Below the pieces are notes generated by a model. The model searched no databases. It had not been told where the DNA came from and worked only from the letters and a program-made list of their open reading frames with translations. From Anaeramoeba flamelloides (lineage: Eukaryota > Metamonada > Anaeramoebidae): a stretch of 64,000 nt of DNA. Below, one piece after another: positions 35,394 to 46,453 of this stretch. The translations under genes were made by a program, and so were the position numbers. Where the stretch lies: contig JANTQA010000057.1 in assembly GCA_027625915.1 (NCBI GenBank), positions 2,480,001 to 2,544,000 of the forward strand, given 5' to 3'. How positions within the stretch are numbered: position 1 is the stretch's first letter; each line of letters opens with the position of its first letter.

Positions 35394-36736
35394 ATGAATT
35401 TTGAAGGACACATTGAATTAATACTTGGACCAATCTTTAGTGGAAAAACATCTGAATTAATCAGAAGAATAAATAGATTCTCTTATGCCTCAAAAAAATG
35501 TATGATCTTGAAATTTTCTGAAGATTCAGAAACAGAAAAGAAGTCCTTTAAAACACACAATGGGTAAATATCTCATCTTGTCTTTAACGTTTTTTTTAAC
35601 TTTTTGTTTCTCTCACTTTCTTTGTTTCAAGTTCTAACTTTTCACAAAATCATTCTTTATTCTTTTTTTTTCACTTTCTTGTTTTTCTCATTTGTAAATC
35701 AACAAAAAAATGAATAAACAAAAAACAATCAATAAAAAACAATCAATAAAAAAGATACCTATATAAAGCTTTAGCAACGGACACACTAAAAAGAGTTGCC
35801 GAGCAAGTCAAAGAATTTCAAGTAATTGGGATTGATGATGGGCAATTTTTCCCCCAAATAGCAGATTTTGCAGAAGAACTTGCAAACCAAGGAAAGGTTG
35901 TGATAATTGCAGCACTTGATGGCACCTTTGAAAGAAAGCCCTTTGAATGTATAACAACCTTAATCCCAAGGTGTGAAAATTTAGTAAAATTAGGGTCCGT
36001 TTGTATGGTTTGTTATAAAGAGGGATCTTTTAGTAAAAGGATAACAAACGAAAAACAAATCAAATTACTTGGAGGAACAGAAAAATATATTAGTGTCTGC
36101 AGAAAAGAGTATTTTGATTCTAAATGTAACAAAAAAGAAAATCAAGTTGAAGAAGAAAACGAAAATGAAAACGAAAATCAAAATGGTTACACATACGATG
36201 GGCAAATTCAATTAATCTTAGGTCCTATGTTTGGTGGAAAAAGTTCTGAGTTAATCAGAAGATCTCGAAAATACTCCTTTGCCAATAAGAAATGCACTGT
36301 GATAAAATTCGCTCGGGATGTGCGCTACTCTGTAGACAAATGTAGTACACATGATAGAGTAATGATGGATGCTGTCCCTTGCACGGGTAAACTTTTTGAT
36401 GTTGAAGATCAGGTCAAAGATTATGATGTTATTGGGATCGATGAAGGCCAATTTTTTCAAGATGTTGTTGAATTCTCAGAACACATGGCCAATAAAGGAA
36501 AGGTTATTATCATTGCAGCACTTGATGGCACCTTTGAAAGGAAACCCTTTGGTAGAGTCTTAGAATTAGTCTCCAAATCAGAACAAGTGATCAAATTGAA
36601 TGCAGTATGCACACTCACATACAAAGACGCAGCTTTCACCAAAAGAACTTCTCAAGAAAAAGAAGTACAAGTAATCGGTGGAATAGATAAATATGTGGCT
36701 GTTAGCCGTGAAGGTTATTTCATAGCCCAGAATTAA
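35394..36736 (+). CDS. Fused double thymidine kinase (TK1 type), two exons
   Basis: Exons 35394-35563 and 35755-36736 give 383 residues containing two complete TK1-like units in tandem; normal TK1 is about 200-235 residues. It should phosphorylate thymidine with ATP in the salvage pathway. Unit 1 (about 1-178) has P-loop GPIFSGKT (12-19), GIDDGQFF (82-89) and DGTFERKPF. Unit 2 (about 205-383) has GPMFGGKS (213-220), THDR, GIDEGQFF with the catalytic Glu at 287, and DGTFERKPF. A Glu/Asn linker joins them. In unit 1 the catalytic Glu position is Asp85. Zinc Cys are retained at 140, 143 and 172 in unit 1 with the fourth replaced by Glu; unit 2 keeps only one. The first splice yields THNGYLYKALA, aligned without a gap to human THDRNTMEALP. 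TK1 is normally a homotetramer, so two chains could form one assembly. Confidence 0.92.
35564..35754 (+). other. Thymidine kinase intron (191 nt) with A-rich 3' end
   Basis: Donor GTAAAT, acceptor AAAAAAG. The 5' half is T-rich and the last 55 bases are A-rich, with a direct repeat of ACAATCAATAAAAA immediately before the acceptor and no polypyrimidine tract. The join restores the TK1 alignment without a gap. Confidence 0.88.
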
Positions 36737-37867
36737 GACTTTCAATTATCTTTTCTTTCCTTTTTTTCTTTTGAGATTTTTTTTTCATTTCTTTCTTTTT
36801 TTAGTGAATGTTTTGCTTATTTTTTTATTTTTTTTAATTTTGATTTTCAACGTTAAAATTATTTTTATTTAATTTTTTTTAGTTACCTTTTTATTTTAAG
36901 GCTGTGTAAATGAAAACAAAAAAATATGAACAAATAATGAATAATAAATATTTTTGTTATATAATCCAGTTTGATTACTTTACTTTTTGTTATTTTTTAT
37001 TTAACTAATCATCAAACTTTTAATCATTATAGAATTTCTTTTTTTTTTGATAATCTCCTAAACTTTAATGGTATATTGTTGTTTAAATAATACGTACAAA
37101 ATACGTTAAAAGGCGATATAGTAAATTAGAAGCTACTATGATAAAAACAATTGTACTGGGCAAAACAAATATGTGTTTGAACAGCAAAGTTCTGTTTTTA
37201 CTTTGTGTTCTAATATAGCACCTGATTTACAATCTAATAGTATATCTTAGTTCGGATCAATTTGAAGGAAAATATCTAGATATTGTCAGTAAAATTTTAA
37301 ATGAAGAATTGTATTTATTCAAAATTGTTAATTTATTTTCTCTGATTATTTTAAAATTTTTTGTAATTGATAACTAAATTCTATTTTTATTTTATGGGTT
37401 AAATTTTACACATTTGATCCTTAAAATGTTTAGAATTCCTTTTTTGATAATAGAACTTTTCGAATGTAATATTTGTTTATACAGTGTTTATTCTTAGCTT
37501 TTACAACCAATTAATTTATATATTTTTCTATATATAAAGAGGAAATCTCAATTTTATTTAAAAAATATGTTGAAGCACACCATTATGTTTATTTTTGTAA
37601 CAATGTATTTATTTATAGAAGACCAACACACTATCGTGTTAAAAAACTGATAATATACAATACTTTATAATTATTTTAAGTTTTTAAACTTCCACCTCAA
37701 AAAATTAATTCCAAAAATGAAAGAACAAATATGTATTTTTTCTTAAAAAATATATACAATCAAATTATCAATAAAATAATAATTTCTAAAAATGAGATCA
37801 CATCAGAACAGATTTAAAATAATTTTATTCAGAATTTAAAATTTCTACTAAAAATAGAAGACCCATC

Positions 37868-37876
37868 CCCCCCCCG
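37868..37876 (+). repeat. C9 homopolymer
   Basis: Nine C followed by GG in an AT-rich region, just upstream of a family C element. Confidence 0.95.
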
Positions 37877-37891
37877 GTTTAAAATATCTTA

Positions 37892-38416
37892 AAAAACAGT
37901 GAAAAAAAATACCAGAAACTGAAAAAAAAAAAACTTGTACAATATTTTTAATTGTTAATATAAGTAAAATTGATGTATATTTCTTTGTTGTAAAAATAAA
38001 TTCCCGTTTTTTTTATTATTTAATAATCAAACCTTTAAAATTAAAACTCAACCACTAATTAGAATTTTAATCAACGGAATTACAACTTTGTTCAAAACAT
38101 AATTCAATCAATCAAAAAACAAGAATAAAAATTATCAATTTTCAAACTCTAGTAAAAGCCAATAAAAATCTAATGTTTTTTCAATAAAGTTGCACTACTT
38201 ATACTCGCAAATAATGAATTGGGTATTCTATAGACACCATACTCTAATGAACATTAAGTAGGTTTATTGCTAAATTCCTATTAAAAATTTAGGTTATTTA
38301 TAAAAAGCATTTGAAAGAAAATATTTGCAATTACACAATGATTTTCCGAATATTAGCAATTCTAAATCTTGCCAGGGATTTTTTTCATGCACCCATTTGC
38401 CTTTTTCACCACTATA
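37892..38416 (+). repeat. Family C element, copy 1 (decayed)
   Basis: Colinear with 48920-49414: CAGTGAAAAAAAATACC at the left, AATTCAATCAATCAAAAAAC followed by AAGAA in the middle, AACTCTAGTAAA, and TTGCCAGGGATTTTTTTCAT at the right. Terminal inverted repeats are recognisable but eroded. Confidence 0.7.
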
Positions 38417-39500
38417 TTTATTTTTCTTGTTGATAAATAAAAGAAGTTTACCTGCTTTAAAACCATTTTAATCAACCAACAAAACAATAATAATTAAAAT
38501 CAAAATTTGTAAGAACATAAAGGTATTTTGAATCTTTCCGATAAAAATCTATTATTTATTACAATATTAACAAGAAGATTTTTATTTCAATTTATTTTTT
38601 GATAATTTTTCTTTTATAATTAAGAGTTGATATATCAACATTTAATTTGAAAACATAAGAATTAAAAATTAATTTTGATATTTCCAACGTGTCTTCCCAT
38701 TTCCTATGTCTCAAACTACACTTTATGATATTTTTAAACATTTGAATTGTTTTTCCTTTTTTATTTTTTTCTTTTTTTTTTATCTGATTGAAAAAGAAAA
38801 TGAAGGTAATTTAATACATCAATAATTCATCAAAAGCCATAAAAACAATTTTACAAAAAAAAAATAAAAAGAACTTATAATATTCTCATGTACATTTCGC
38901 CCAACAAATTATTTTCATTTTATTTTTTTTTTTGATCGAATTTTCCTCTTTTCAAATCACAACAAAAAATCTTCAACTTGATCAATTATTTTTTTGATCA
39001 GATAAAAATTTGGTTTTCAATTTGTAAAATTGAAAAATTAAAACAATTGTTTTTATTCATTAAATTGGATTTCAGTTCTCTCACTACATAAAATAAAGAT
39101 AGTCCTTAATACTTTTTTTAATTTTCATTATTCAATAAGAGTGTTTGAATTACAAATTAAAAAACATTTCCACTTCATTTTCAATTTCTTTTTTTAAAAG
39201 GAGATCCCAAATTGAAACCTTCTTTTTTGCGAACTTTATTAATTAAAGAAAAATATAGAATTGGAAGTGAAAAAATTTTTTCTCGCTTATAATTCAAATA
39301 GCAGTATGTTTCTAATGTTTTTACTTTTAAAATCGGATGTTCCAAATTAGATTTTGGTTTGGCTTCTTGTTAAGTCTATCATTAATTATATTCTTATTTT
39401 ATTCCAGCCAACAAATTATTTTGAAAAAAATCAAAAAAAAAATTTATTGTTGTTTGTTTTATTTGAAAAATTTCAGGTTTGAAATCTATTTGTTTTCAAA

Positions 39501-40157
39501 TCAAAGCTTTTTTATGTCTTGGTTGGTTTTTTTTTTAGTCTTATTGTTGATGTTTTTTTTAGTTTTATTATTGATTTTTTTGTTTGATTTCTTTGGTTTT
39601 GGTTTTCTTTTAGGATTGATCTTGTTTGAAAAAATTTTTGATTTTGTTAATTCTTGTTTTAATTCAAGAAGCTCCTTGTATTCTTTTTTTTTTTGAACAA
39701 TTATGTTTTCGTTTTCATTAATTGCTTGAACAAAGTCAAGATCCTCACCTTTTGGATCAAATTCTCGAATTTGTTTATTGGAGGAAACTAACATTTTAAT
39801 TTCTGTAAGGAGTTGGTTTAATTTGAAATCCATAAACTTGGAGTCAATTAATTGTAAATCTAAAGGATCGACAATTCTTTTTTTAATTGGCTGATGGGTT
39901 AGTGGTTGTAATTTTTCTTTTTTGTTTTCTTTTTCGGTTTTTTCAATTTCAATTTCTTTTTCATTTTCTTTTTCTCTTTTGATTTCTTTTTCTAATTCTA
40001 TTGTGATTTCTTTTTCTTTTTCTTTTTCTTCTGTGATTTCTTTAGTCTTCTTTTCAAGTTTTTTATTATTATTTTTTTTCATTTTTCTATAGTCTGTTAA
40101 AAAGACTCCTGGCATTATCTCTTTTTCTTTAAAATCAATAAACGATTTTTTACTCAT
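39501..40157 (-). CDS. Lys/Glu-rich coiled-coil protein, function unknown
   Basis: The ATG-started frame of 218 residues opens MSKKSFIDFKEKEIMPGVFL. Residues 25-90 are a Lys/Glu tract of repeated KEKE and EIEKE units, likely a long charged helix. Residues 94-172 are of ordinary composition and predicted helical (DPLDLQLIDSKFMDFKLNQL, then a FDPKGEDLDFVQAINENENI segment, then KKKEYKELLELKQEL). This middle block is probably the conserved part. Residues 175-218 are Lys/Asn/Pro-rich and disordered. There is no signal peptide or membrane segment. The mixed-composition helical block argues for a genuine gene, but I recognise no family. Antisense open frames rich in Phe and Leu are shadows. Confidence 0.65.
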   Translation of the reverse strand: MSKKSFIDFKEKEIMPGVFLTDYRKMKKNNNKKLEKKTKEITEEKEKEKEITIELEKEIKREKENEKEIEIEKTEKENKKEKLQPLTHQPIKKRIVDPLDLQLIDSKFMDFKLNQLLTEIKMLVSSNKQIREFDPKGEDLDFVQAINENENIIVQKKKEYKELLELKQELTKSKIFSNKINPKRKPKPKKSNKKINNKTKKNINNKTKKKTNQDIKKL

Positions 40158-40639
40158 CTTTATTTTTTACTTTTGAAAGAATGGCTGTATAAAGAAACAA
40201 AAGAAAAAAATGAATTTTCTTCGATTAACAGTTTGGATTCAGTTTTCTTCTTTTTGGAAATAATATGTTATTTTTGTTAAGAGACGAATATTTAGGTGTG
40301 TTTCTTGTCTTTAATGAGTTGGCAATTAAAGTTGGAACTTCTTTTTTATTCCAAACAAAGTTATTCTCTCATTTGAAATTTTTAGTGTTACTTAATTTGG
40401 TACGGTGATCAAAATAATGCGTATACAAAGACTTTTATCTGTATTTCAAAATATTATCCGTGTTTTTTTTTTCTTCTTGTTCCAATGCAACATCCAATCT
40501 ACAAACAAATATTATACCTAAGTTCAAATCAATTTTGAAAGTAAAGGTCTGGTTATTTTTAGTAAAATTTAAATTATTCATGCAAATAGTTGAAAAATTT
40601 TCCATAATATTCTCAATATTTTTAATTGTTTCGTTTTTT

Positions 40640-40845
40640 TAAATTATAAAAATTTCTTCAAAAATTAACTCTATTTTTTGATATAAATTTTCTAATTTGA
40701 TCCTTCATTTTTAGAATTTATTTTGAAATAATACAACTTTAAGAAACCAATACCATATTTTTTAGGGTTTATTATCAGTTTCTTGGATTGGTTAATGTAT
40801 AGGTCTTCTATAACAAAAAAACACACTTTTTATTTGAAACAGTGA
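40640..40845 (-). repeat. Family E dispersed repeat, copy 4
   Basis: Its reverse complement matches 33320-33470, sharing AGAAGACCTATA, CCAAGAAA, ATGGTATTGGTTTCTTAAAG-like and GGATCAAATT motifs. Confidence 0.6.
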
Positions 40846-41794
40846 TTATATTTTTTTGCAAGCTTTATTTTGACTACATCAATAATTCCTCTTATCTTTG
40901 AAATATCCCAAAACTAAATCAATATTTAAAGAAATGCACTGTTCTAGTTGTTGTTTATATTATGAGTTTTGGGGATTCTTTTTATGGTCTGTCTTTGAAA
41001 ATTTAGTTACTTTTGGATTGTTTTATTTGTCAAAAATTACTTTTGATTGTAAACAGAGTTTTTATTTTGACAAATTAAATAAAAATTGAAATTTTAGTCA
41101 AATAAAACCCTCAAAAAGATTTCTACTAGCTTGGTATTTATTTGATATTTAAAAAAGAATTATTTCAGATCTCTAAGAATACAAAATATCTTGATTTTTT
41201 TGGATTGATAGCTTGGATTCTTTTTAACAATAAAACCCCTTAAATTAATATTTTGAAAAATTGATAGATCCTGAAAATTTTCTTCTTATAATTCTAATAG
41301 TATTAGGGATGAAAAATCCAAAAATAAAATTTTATCAAAATCGGATTCATTATTAAAGAATTTCCCAAAAAATCGAGGTTTGTCCAATTTTTTTAAATAT
41401 AAATTTTTTAACAATTGTTGACTGTAGGATAAGATTTTGAAAAGGTTAAGTAGGGCTGGTCTTAATTATACTGGAAATTACAATACAAATACCAAGTGTC
41501 TGTTGGATTCAGTTATAAAGATCTGGTATTAAAGAATTAAAAGAAATGATTTTTGTGTCGAAAATAATGTTACTTTTTAGATAAAATTTCGTGTTTTTTT
41601 TTTGTAAAACAACACTCAAAAGATTGTTCCCATTAAGACTAAAAATTATTCATAGAAAAATAATACAATTTCATTAAGTAATTAGTAAATATTATCAAAG
41701 TTATAATATTTAAAATAACCCGTGTAGACTTTTTTAATCCCCTTTTCAAAATAAACAGCATGTTTCTATTTTCTCGAAATTATGCACCTTGAAT

Positions 41795-42140
41795 GTCTAA
41801 AAAACCAACAATAAACCCAAAACCAACACCGTATTGGGTTCTTAAAGTTATATTAGTAAAAATAAATACCAAAAAGAAAGATCAAATTTAATAAGTAGTC
41901 TCAAAAAAAAAAAAAATTTGTTCATCATAAATTATCTAACAAAACAAATTTGATAAAAAGAGGAAAAATTACATAACAATTTTTTAACAAATTTGGTTCA
42001 TAATTTAAAATTTACTCAATACATCAAGGAATTAATCACCAACAATGATTATAACTTTACTATATTATTACACAGTGACTGGACGATTAATTGTAACGTT
42101 AAACAAAAAAAGCATCAGTTTTAATTTGAAAACCTAGTTT
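41795..42140 (+). repeat. Family E dispersed repeat, copy 3
   Basis: Aligns with copies 1 and 2 through ACCGTATTGGGTTCTTAAAG-like, AGATCAAATTTAATAAG, CATAATTTAAAATTTACTCA and CATCAAGGA motifs. It is more diverged than copy 2. Confidence 0.5.
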
Positions 42141-42309
42141 ATGTGCTTGTAAGGAATTAACTATTTTAGACTGTATATTGATCGAAAATATCTGGAAAAA
42201 ATAAGTTGATTTTTTTATATTCAAATTATTTTGTTAGAATTAAAATTTAGGACTGTAATGATACTTGGTAATACTTTGTTAAAAAGTAACCTTTTTTTTT
42301 TTTTTTTTT

Positions 42310-42480
42310 TTTTGATTATCAAAAAGATGTGATTCAAAAAAATTACACCCATGTTGTCTTCGGATGTATTTTAATTTTCTAGATATTTGGAAAATCAATA
42401 GATTTTATTTTAAAACAGTAAATACGGATAAACACACCTTTATGTTTTGTTTAATGTTAGTAATTAAACGAAAATTTCAA
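42310..42480. repeat. Family F fragment, copy 4
   Basis: It has AAAGATGTGATTCAAAAAAA followed by TTACACCCATG, corresponding to the GTGATTCAACAAAATTACCT edge of copies 1 and 6. It then decays. Confidence 0.45.
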
Positions 42481-42575
42481 ATTTTTTTTTTCCTTTCTGG
42501 AATTAAAAAAACAAGGGTACATGTCTCACTTACTGATACACAATGCTTTGATTTAGAGTTTTTTTATCTTAAAAA

Positions 42576-42769
42576 TATATCTAGTTTCAAATTTAAGGCA
42601 CAATCTTTTAATGAAATTAAAAACACAAAAAAAATCTCAAATTAAGGTACAAAATTTGGATATTTTGAATAAATTATTTTTCGAGAATCTGTATGTTGTT
42701 CCTCAATTTGAGATTTTTAAATTTCCTTAAATTTCTTTGAAAATTTTACCTGGAACATGTAACTGACTA
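42576..42769. repeat. Family A element, copy 6 (degenerate)
   Basis: It retains TAGTTTCAAATTTAAGGCAC and AAAATCTCAAATTAAGGTAC on the left and CTCAATTTGAGATTTTT on the right, ending AACTGACTATA. Size and arm order match the other copies. Confidence 0.7.
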
Positions 42770-43779
42770 TAATTTTGGCAAGATTATGACTAATATGATA
42801 TCTTTTCTTTAAAAATGGATAAAAATAATTTTTACTAATAAACTGAGACAAGAAAAAGCCAATGAAAAGATTGACAAAAAAAATGGTAAAAAAATAATAG
42901 AAAAAAAGTAGAAATTACATTAAATTGCTCTTTTTTGCACCTCAAAATTTGAATGGATTGTTGTTATTTCCTTTTAAGCCGAATTTTTTTGGATACCACC
43001 ATAATTCATTTTAATAAAAAGTTCTAATTTTTTGAACAATAATAAATAAAATGTAAACGGCTACTTTATTAAGTTTTACTTTAGAACTTTTTAGATGGGA
43101 TTTTATAAATTGGTGAGTTTTTAAGAATAAAAATTGGTTTTTAAGTTATTTTGATTTCTATTTTTCTTTTATATTTTTTTGAAAGTTTGATAAATCTTGT
43201 TATCACAATACCCCAGAAGAAGATACATATAAAAGTAACCATTTTCGTAATGTTTTTTTTACTTTTTTTGAGGATTTCTATCACTTAAGTGTCAATTTAT
43301 TACTGTGAAGATTAATTTTTTGAAAATAAATAAAAAAAATTGTGTAATTTTAACTTGGAAATTATACCAATCAAAACAAATAAACATCGGATATATAAAA
43401 TATCTCTTTAAAAAACAACAATGAAAAACTTGGCCATTTTTCAAAACAATGCAAATGAGAGACACTTAATTTTCAATTTAAATTGCTGTGAATTTTTATT
43501 TTGTATAAAACTTGATTAGTTTCCAAGTGTTTCTCTTGGATTCTTTTTTTAGATCAAGAAAATTTTTTTTTTTTTTCATTCCACTATTGATTAATTTTTA
43601 TTTCAAAGTTTTACCAAATTATTACTTGGTCTCATGGGGTTACAATAAAAAAATAAATTAGATTAAAACAAATTTAATTTGTTTTGTATTGAAAGAAAAT
43701 AATTTGTTTCGAATTCAAGAAATCTAGCACTTTTAAATGATAAAATAAAGATTGGATTGTTTTAAAATTACTATATCAC

Positions 43780-43940
43780 AACCAAGGAATTCAGTAAGTG
43801 CCTTGGTTTTTTTAATTTGAGAAATAAACTGAAAACATAAATAATTTTTCGGTTTATTTCTCAAATTTAAAAAAACCTAACGGCAAATAAATAGATTTAA
43901 AAAACCATCTGTTAAATAATAATAAAAAAAAAAAAAGATT
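43780..43940. repeat. Family F fragment, copy 5, with strong hairpin
   Basis: It contains a hairpin of about 25 bp (TTTAATTTGAGAAATAAACT / inverted GGTTTATTTCTCAAATTTAA) and the CTAACGGCAAATAAATAGAT motif seen in other F copies. Confidence 0.55.
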
Positions 43941-45325
43941 TTTTTTTCATCTTTTCGAATTTTTGTTTCGATATTTATTGAAACTTTTTTTTTGAATTGT
44001 TTCAATTCGAGAATATATGAACCCTTTTTTTTTTTATTTTATTACATTTTTTCCAAATAAGTTTCCTCGTTATTTTTATTGCTGTTAAGATTTTCGTTAT
44101 TGATATCTTCTGATATAAGCTAAATTTCAAAAATAGAGACCGATTTTTCATCAGAAAAAAATTGTTTAATTGTTTTTTTTTTTAAAATATAATGTATTTT
44201 ACTAAAGTGTTTAGAGATAATAACCAATACAGATTAATAAATATAAATATAGTGTAATCATTTTAGTTTTTAACAACAAATGACAAAAGAAAATAATAAT
44301 AATAATAAAAATTGCACCTAATTTAGAAATGTGGTTTACTTATAACTAAGAATTAGATTATTTATCTTAAGAATCCCTTTGATATTTTTTTTTTTATTTT
44401 TTTTTGAAATTAAAATCCTTGGTATTTTTTTTTTTCGCATTTTTTGTAATTATATATCCATCAACTTTTTTTTTTTATAATTGAAATTTTTGAAATGGAA
44501 GAATATCTGTTCTTTTTTTTGATTTTTATTGTTTTTAACAATATGATCTCAGAATTTTCTTATCTTATTTATAATATATCATCCAAAATAAGTACTATAT
44601 CAATATATATTTTTTTGAAACAACCCGAACCTTGGGTGTGGAGTTGTTTAACCTTTTGCAAAAAGATCCGTTAAAAGTACATTGGTAAAACTCACAAATA
44701 AAACTGAATATTGAAAATTCTTTTTGAATTTGACATTAAAAAATCATCAAATACTTCAAACAAGCAATCTTCTTTTAATAGTAAAAAATTCGATTGTTCA
44801 AAAATTGGTTAAAATCATTTTCTTTGAGACTTTATTTTATATTGTTTACCAAAATTTCGAATAAAAACGGGGGTTTGGGATAAATTTTTTTGTGTTTTCG
44901 GCTTTCAAAGAGACAAATAAAAAATAATAAAAATTTTCCGTTCATTATTTATTATTCCGTTTTTCGTTTACATCGAGAATTTACAAAGTAATAGACTGTA
45001 ATTTGTGATCTATATTTATTTGATTGTTCTTTTTTGTATGATACATATTGCATGAAGAAAGAATCGAAAAGGATAGTTAGCTTTTGAATAATTTAAAAAA
45101 GAATAACAACCTAAAAATATTATCCATTTACGATTTGCTACTTTATGAAAAAAAAAGTTGAATAAAGAGAGAACACCTCTAATCGAAAAATTAATTGTGT
45201 TACTCATGTTAATTTCAACAGACACTCTTGGACAAGTCTGTGAAAATAATTTTATTATTTCATTTTTTCAAATTTCTTTCTCCAAATAACAAACTTTTTT
45301 TTTCTTCTTCCAAACCAAAACAAAA

Positions 45326-46453
45326 ATGTCTCTTTTATTGATTTATTCGATTATTTCTTTTTTCTTTCCAGTCCTAGTCTTAATTTTTACCCACAAATCA
45401 ATTGGCGATCAGCTATTTCACTTAGTGTGTCTTGTGTTCCTGTGTAGCGAACTATTTTCTTTAACATTTTATCCGTTAACACTTTATGTCAAAAAATTAA
45501 AGCCCATTGTTTCGCCATCTTTTATGATCCTTCGATATGCAATTTTTTTTCTCATTTTCTATTATTTTGGAATACCAGAGACAATATATGATCTTCATCT
45601 AATCTATCTGCAATTATTTATGTATATTGTGTTTGCTGTGTTTTCCATTCAATTTGTCCGCACAGCAATGTATTTTAGCCGTTATTTGGTTTATTCGGAT
45701 AGCATCAAAAAGAAACACTCCCATTTAATTTGTTGGATCATCGCAATCTTTTGTTCATTATTTACCTTATTTTTTGGCATCAAATTTACTTACCAAGCTG
45801 CGACTCGTTTGTTTGGGATCTTCATCCTGGTCATTTTTGTTGCCGCTATTCTTTTTTTAATTTTTTATCAGAAATCAATACTTTCCGATTGCGCATCAGT
45901 TGCATTTATTTTTACATTATTTATAGTGATGGGGTATTATTCACAATTCTCAAATTCGACTTTAATCACACAAACACCATCGCCTTCGCAATCAACACCA
46001 ACACCAACACCAACAACAACAACAACAACAACAACAAACGAAAATTTCGAAACAAACTTTGAACCAGTTCAAGAAATGGATTACCAAAATGGTTTTGAGA
46101 ATACAGAATTTCCGATCTGGTTCTATTTTGTCGTTTTGGTCTCTTCATTATTTACAATCTTTTCTTCAATATTTGATATTTCACTCCTTAAAGACGAAAA
46201 ATATTCCTTCAGGGCACACATGAATAATGGCTATAATGAAGATTATGATGATAACGATCGTTTTCTTGCAATTAAGAAATTATTTAATAGTCGATTAGTT
46301 GGTATTAAACGAATACTTGGAATTTTGTGTTGGATAAGCTCCGTTTCTTACCTTTTGCTGGACCAAACCACACAATTAGATCCCAAATTTTATTATTCGA
46401 CAGCAACACTTTCATTAGGAACATTTATTTATTTGTCTTTTAATTATTATTAA
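45326..46453 (+). CDS. Multi-pass membrane protein, about ten TM segments, function unknown
   Basis: The ATG-started frame encodes 375 residues. Hydrophobic segments lie near residues 3-22, 32-52, 66-83, 90-112, 134-155, 162-183, 189-207, 262-285, 328-350 and 356-374. A loop at 208-261 carries a low-complexity Ser/Pro/Thr stretch (a run of TP then Thr, about 216-238) with several Asn-linked glycosylation-type sites, suggesting an extracytosolic face. A charged loop follows at about 288-325 with a DEDYDDND-like acidic patch and an arginine-containing segment. The first segment could act as a signal anchor. Some layouts resemble seven-transmembrane or transporter-like proteins, but no family motif is recognised. 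The continuous frame and clean membrane pattern support a real gene. Confidence 0.8.
   Translation: MSLLLIYSIISFFFPVLVLIFTHKSIGDQLFHLVCLVFLCSELFSLTFYPLTLYVKKLKPIVSPSFMILRYAIFFLIFYYFGIPETIYDLHLIYLQLFMYIVFAVFSIQFVRTAMYFSRYLVYSDSIKKKHSHLICWIIAIFCSLFTLFFGIKFTYQAATRLFGIFILVIFVAAILFLIFYQKSILSDCASVAFIFTLFIVMGYYSQFSNSTLITQTPSPSQSTPTPTPTTTTTTTTNENFETNFEPVQEMDYQNGFENTEFPIWFYFVVLVSSLFTIFSSIFDISLLKDEKYSFRAHMNNGYNEDYDDNDRFLAIKKLFNSRLVGIKRILGILCWISSVSYLLLDQTTQLDPKFYYSTATLSLGTFIYLSFNYY

Larger units (their letters stand above)
36737..39500. other. Gene-poor spacer downstream of thymidine kinase
   Basis: No gene was seen. It contains a C9 run (37868-37876), the decayed family C copy (about 37892-38416) and AT-rich unique DNA. 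The first 200 bases are T-rich and presumably hold the thymidine kinase 3' untranslated region. Confidence 0.5.
40158..45325. other. 5.2-kb gene-poor spacer
   Basis: No gene is supported. It holds family E copies (about 40640-40845 on the minus strand and 41795-42140 on the plus strand), family F fragments (about 42310-42480 and 43780-43940) and a family A copy (42576-42769). A 63-69-codon frame at 45016-45225 (minus) is divergent from the membrane-protein gene but cannot be supported. Confidence 0.5.

Noticed and set aside
35900-36736. A separate single-exon thymidine kinase starting at 35900
   Set aside because: The first codon is GTG inside unit 1. The upstream exon supplies the P-loop and the splice gives a gap-free alignment.
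45016-45225. A small gene divergent from the membrane-protein gene
   Set aside because: It is short, has no motif, and its composition is close to that expected by chance; the reported first codon is GTG.
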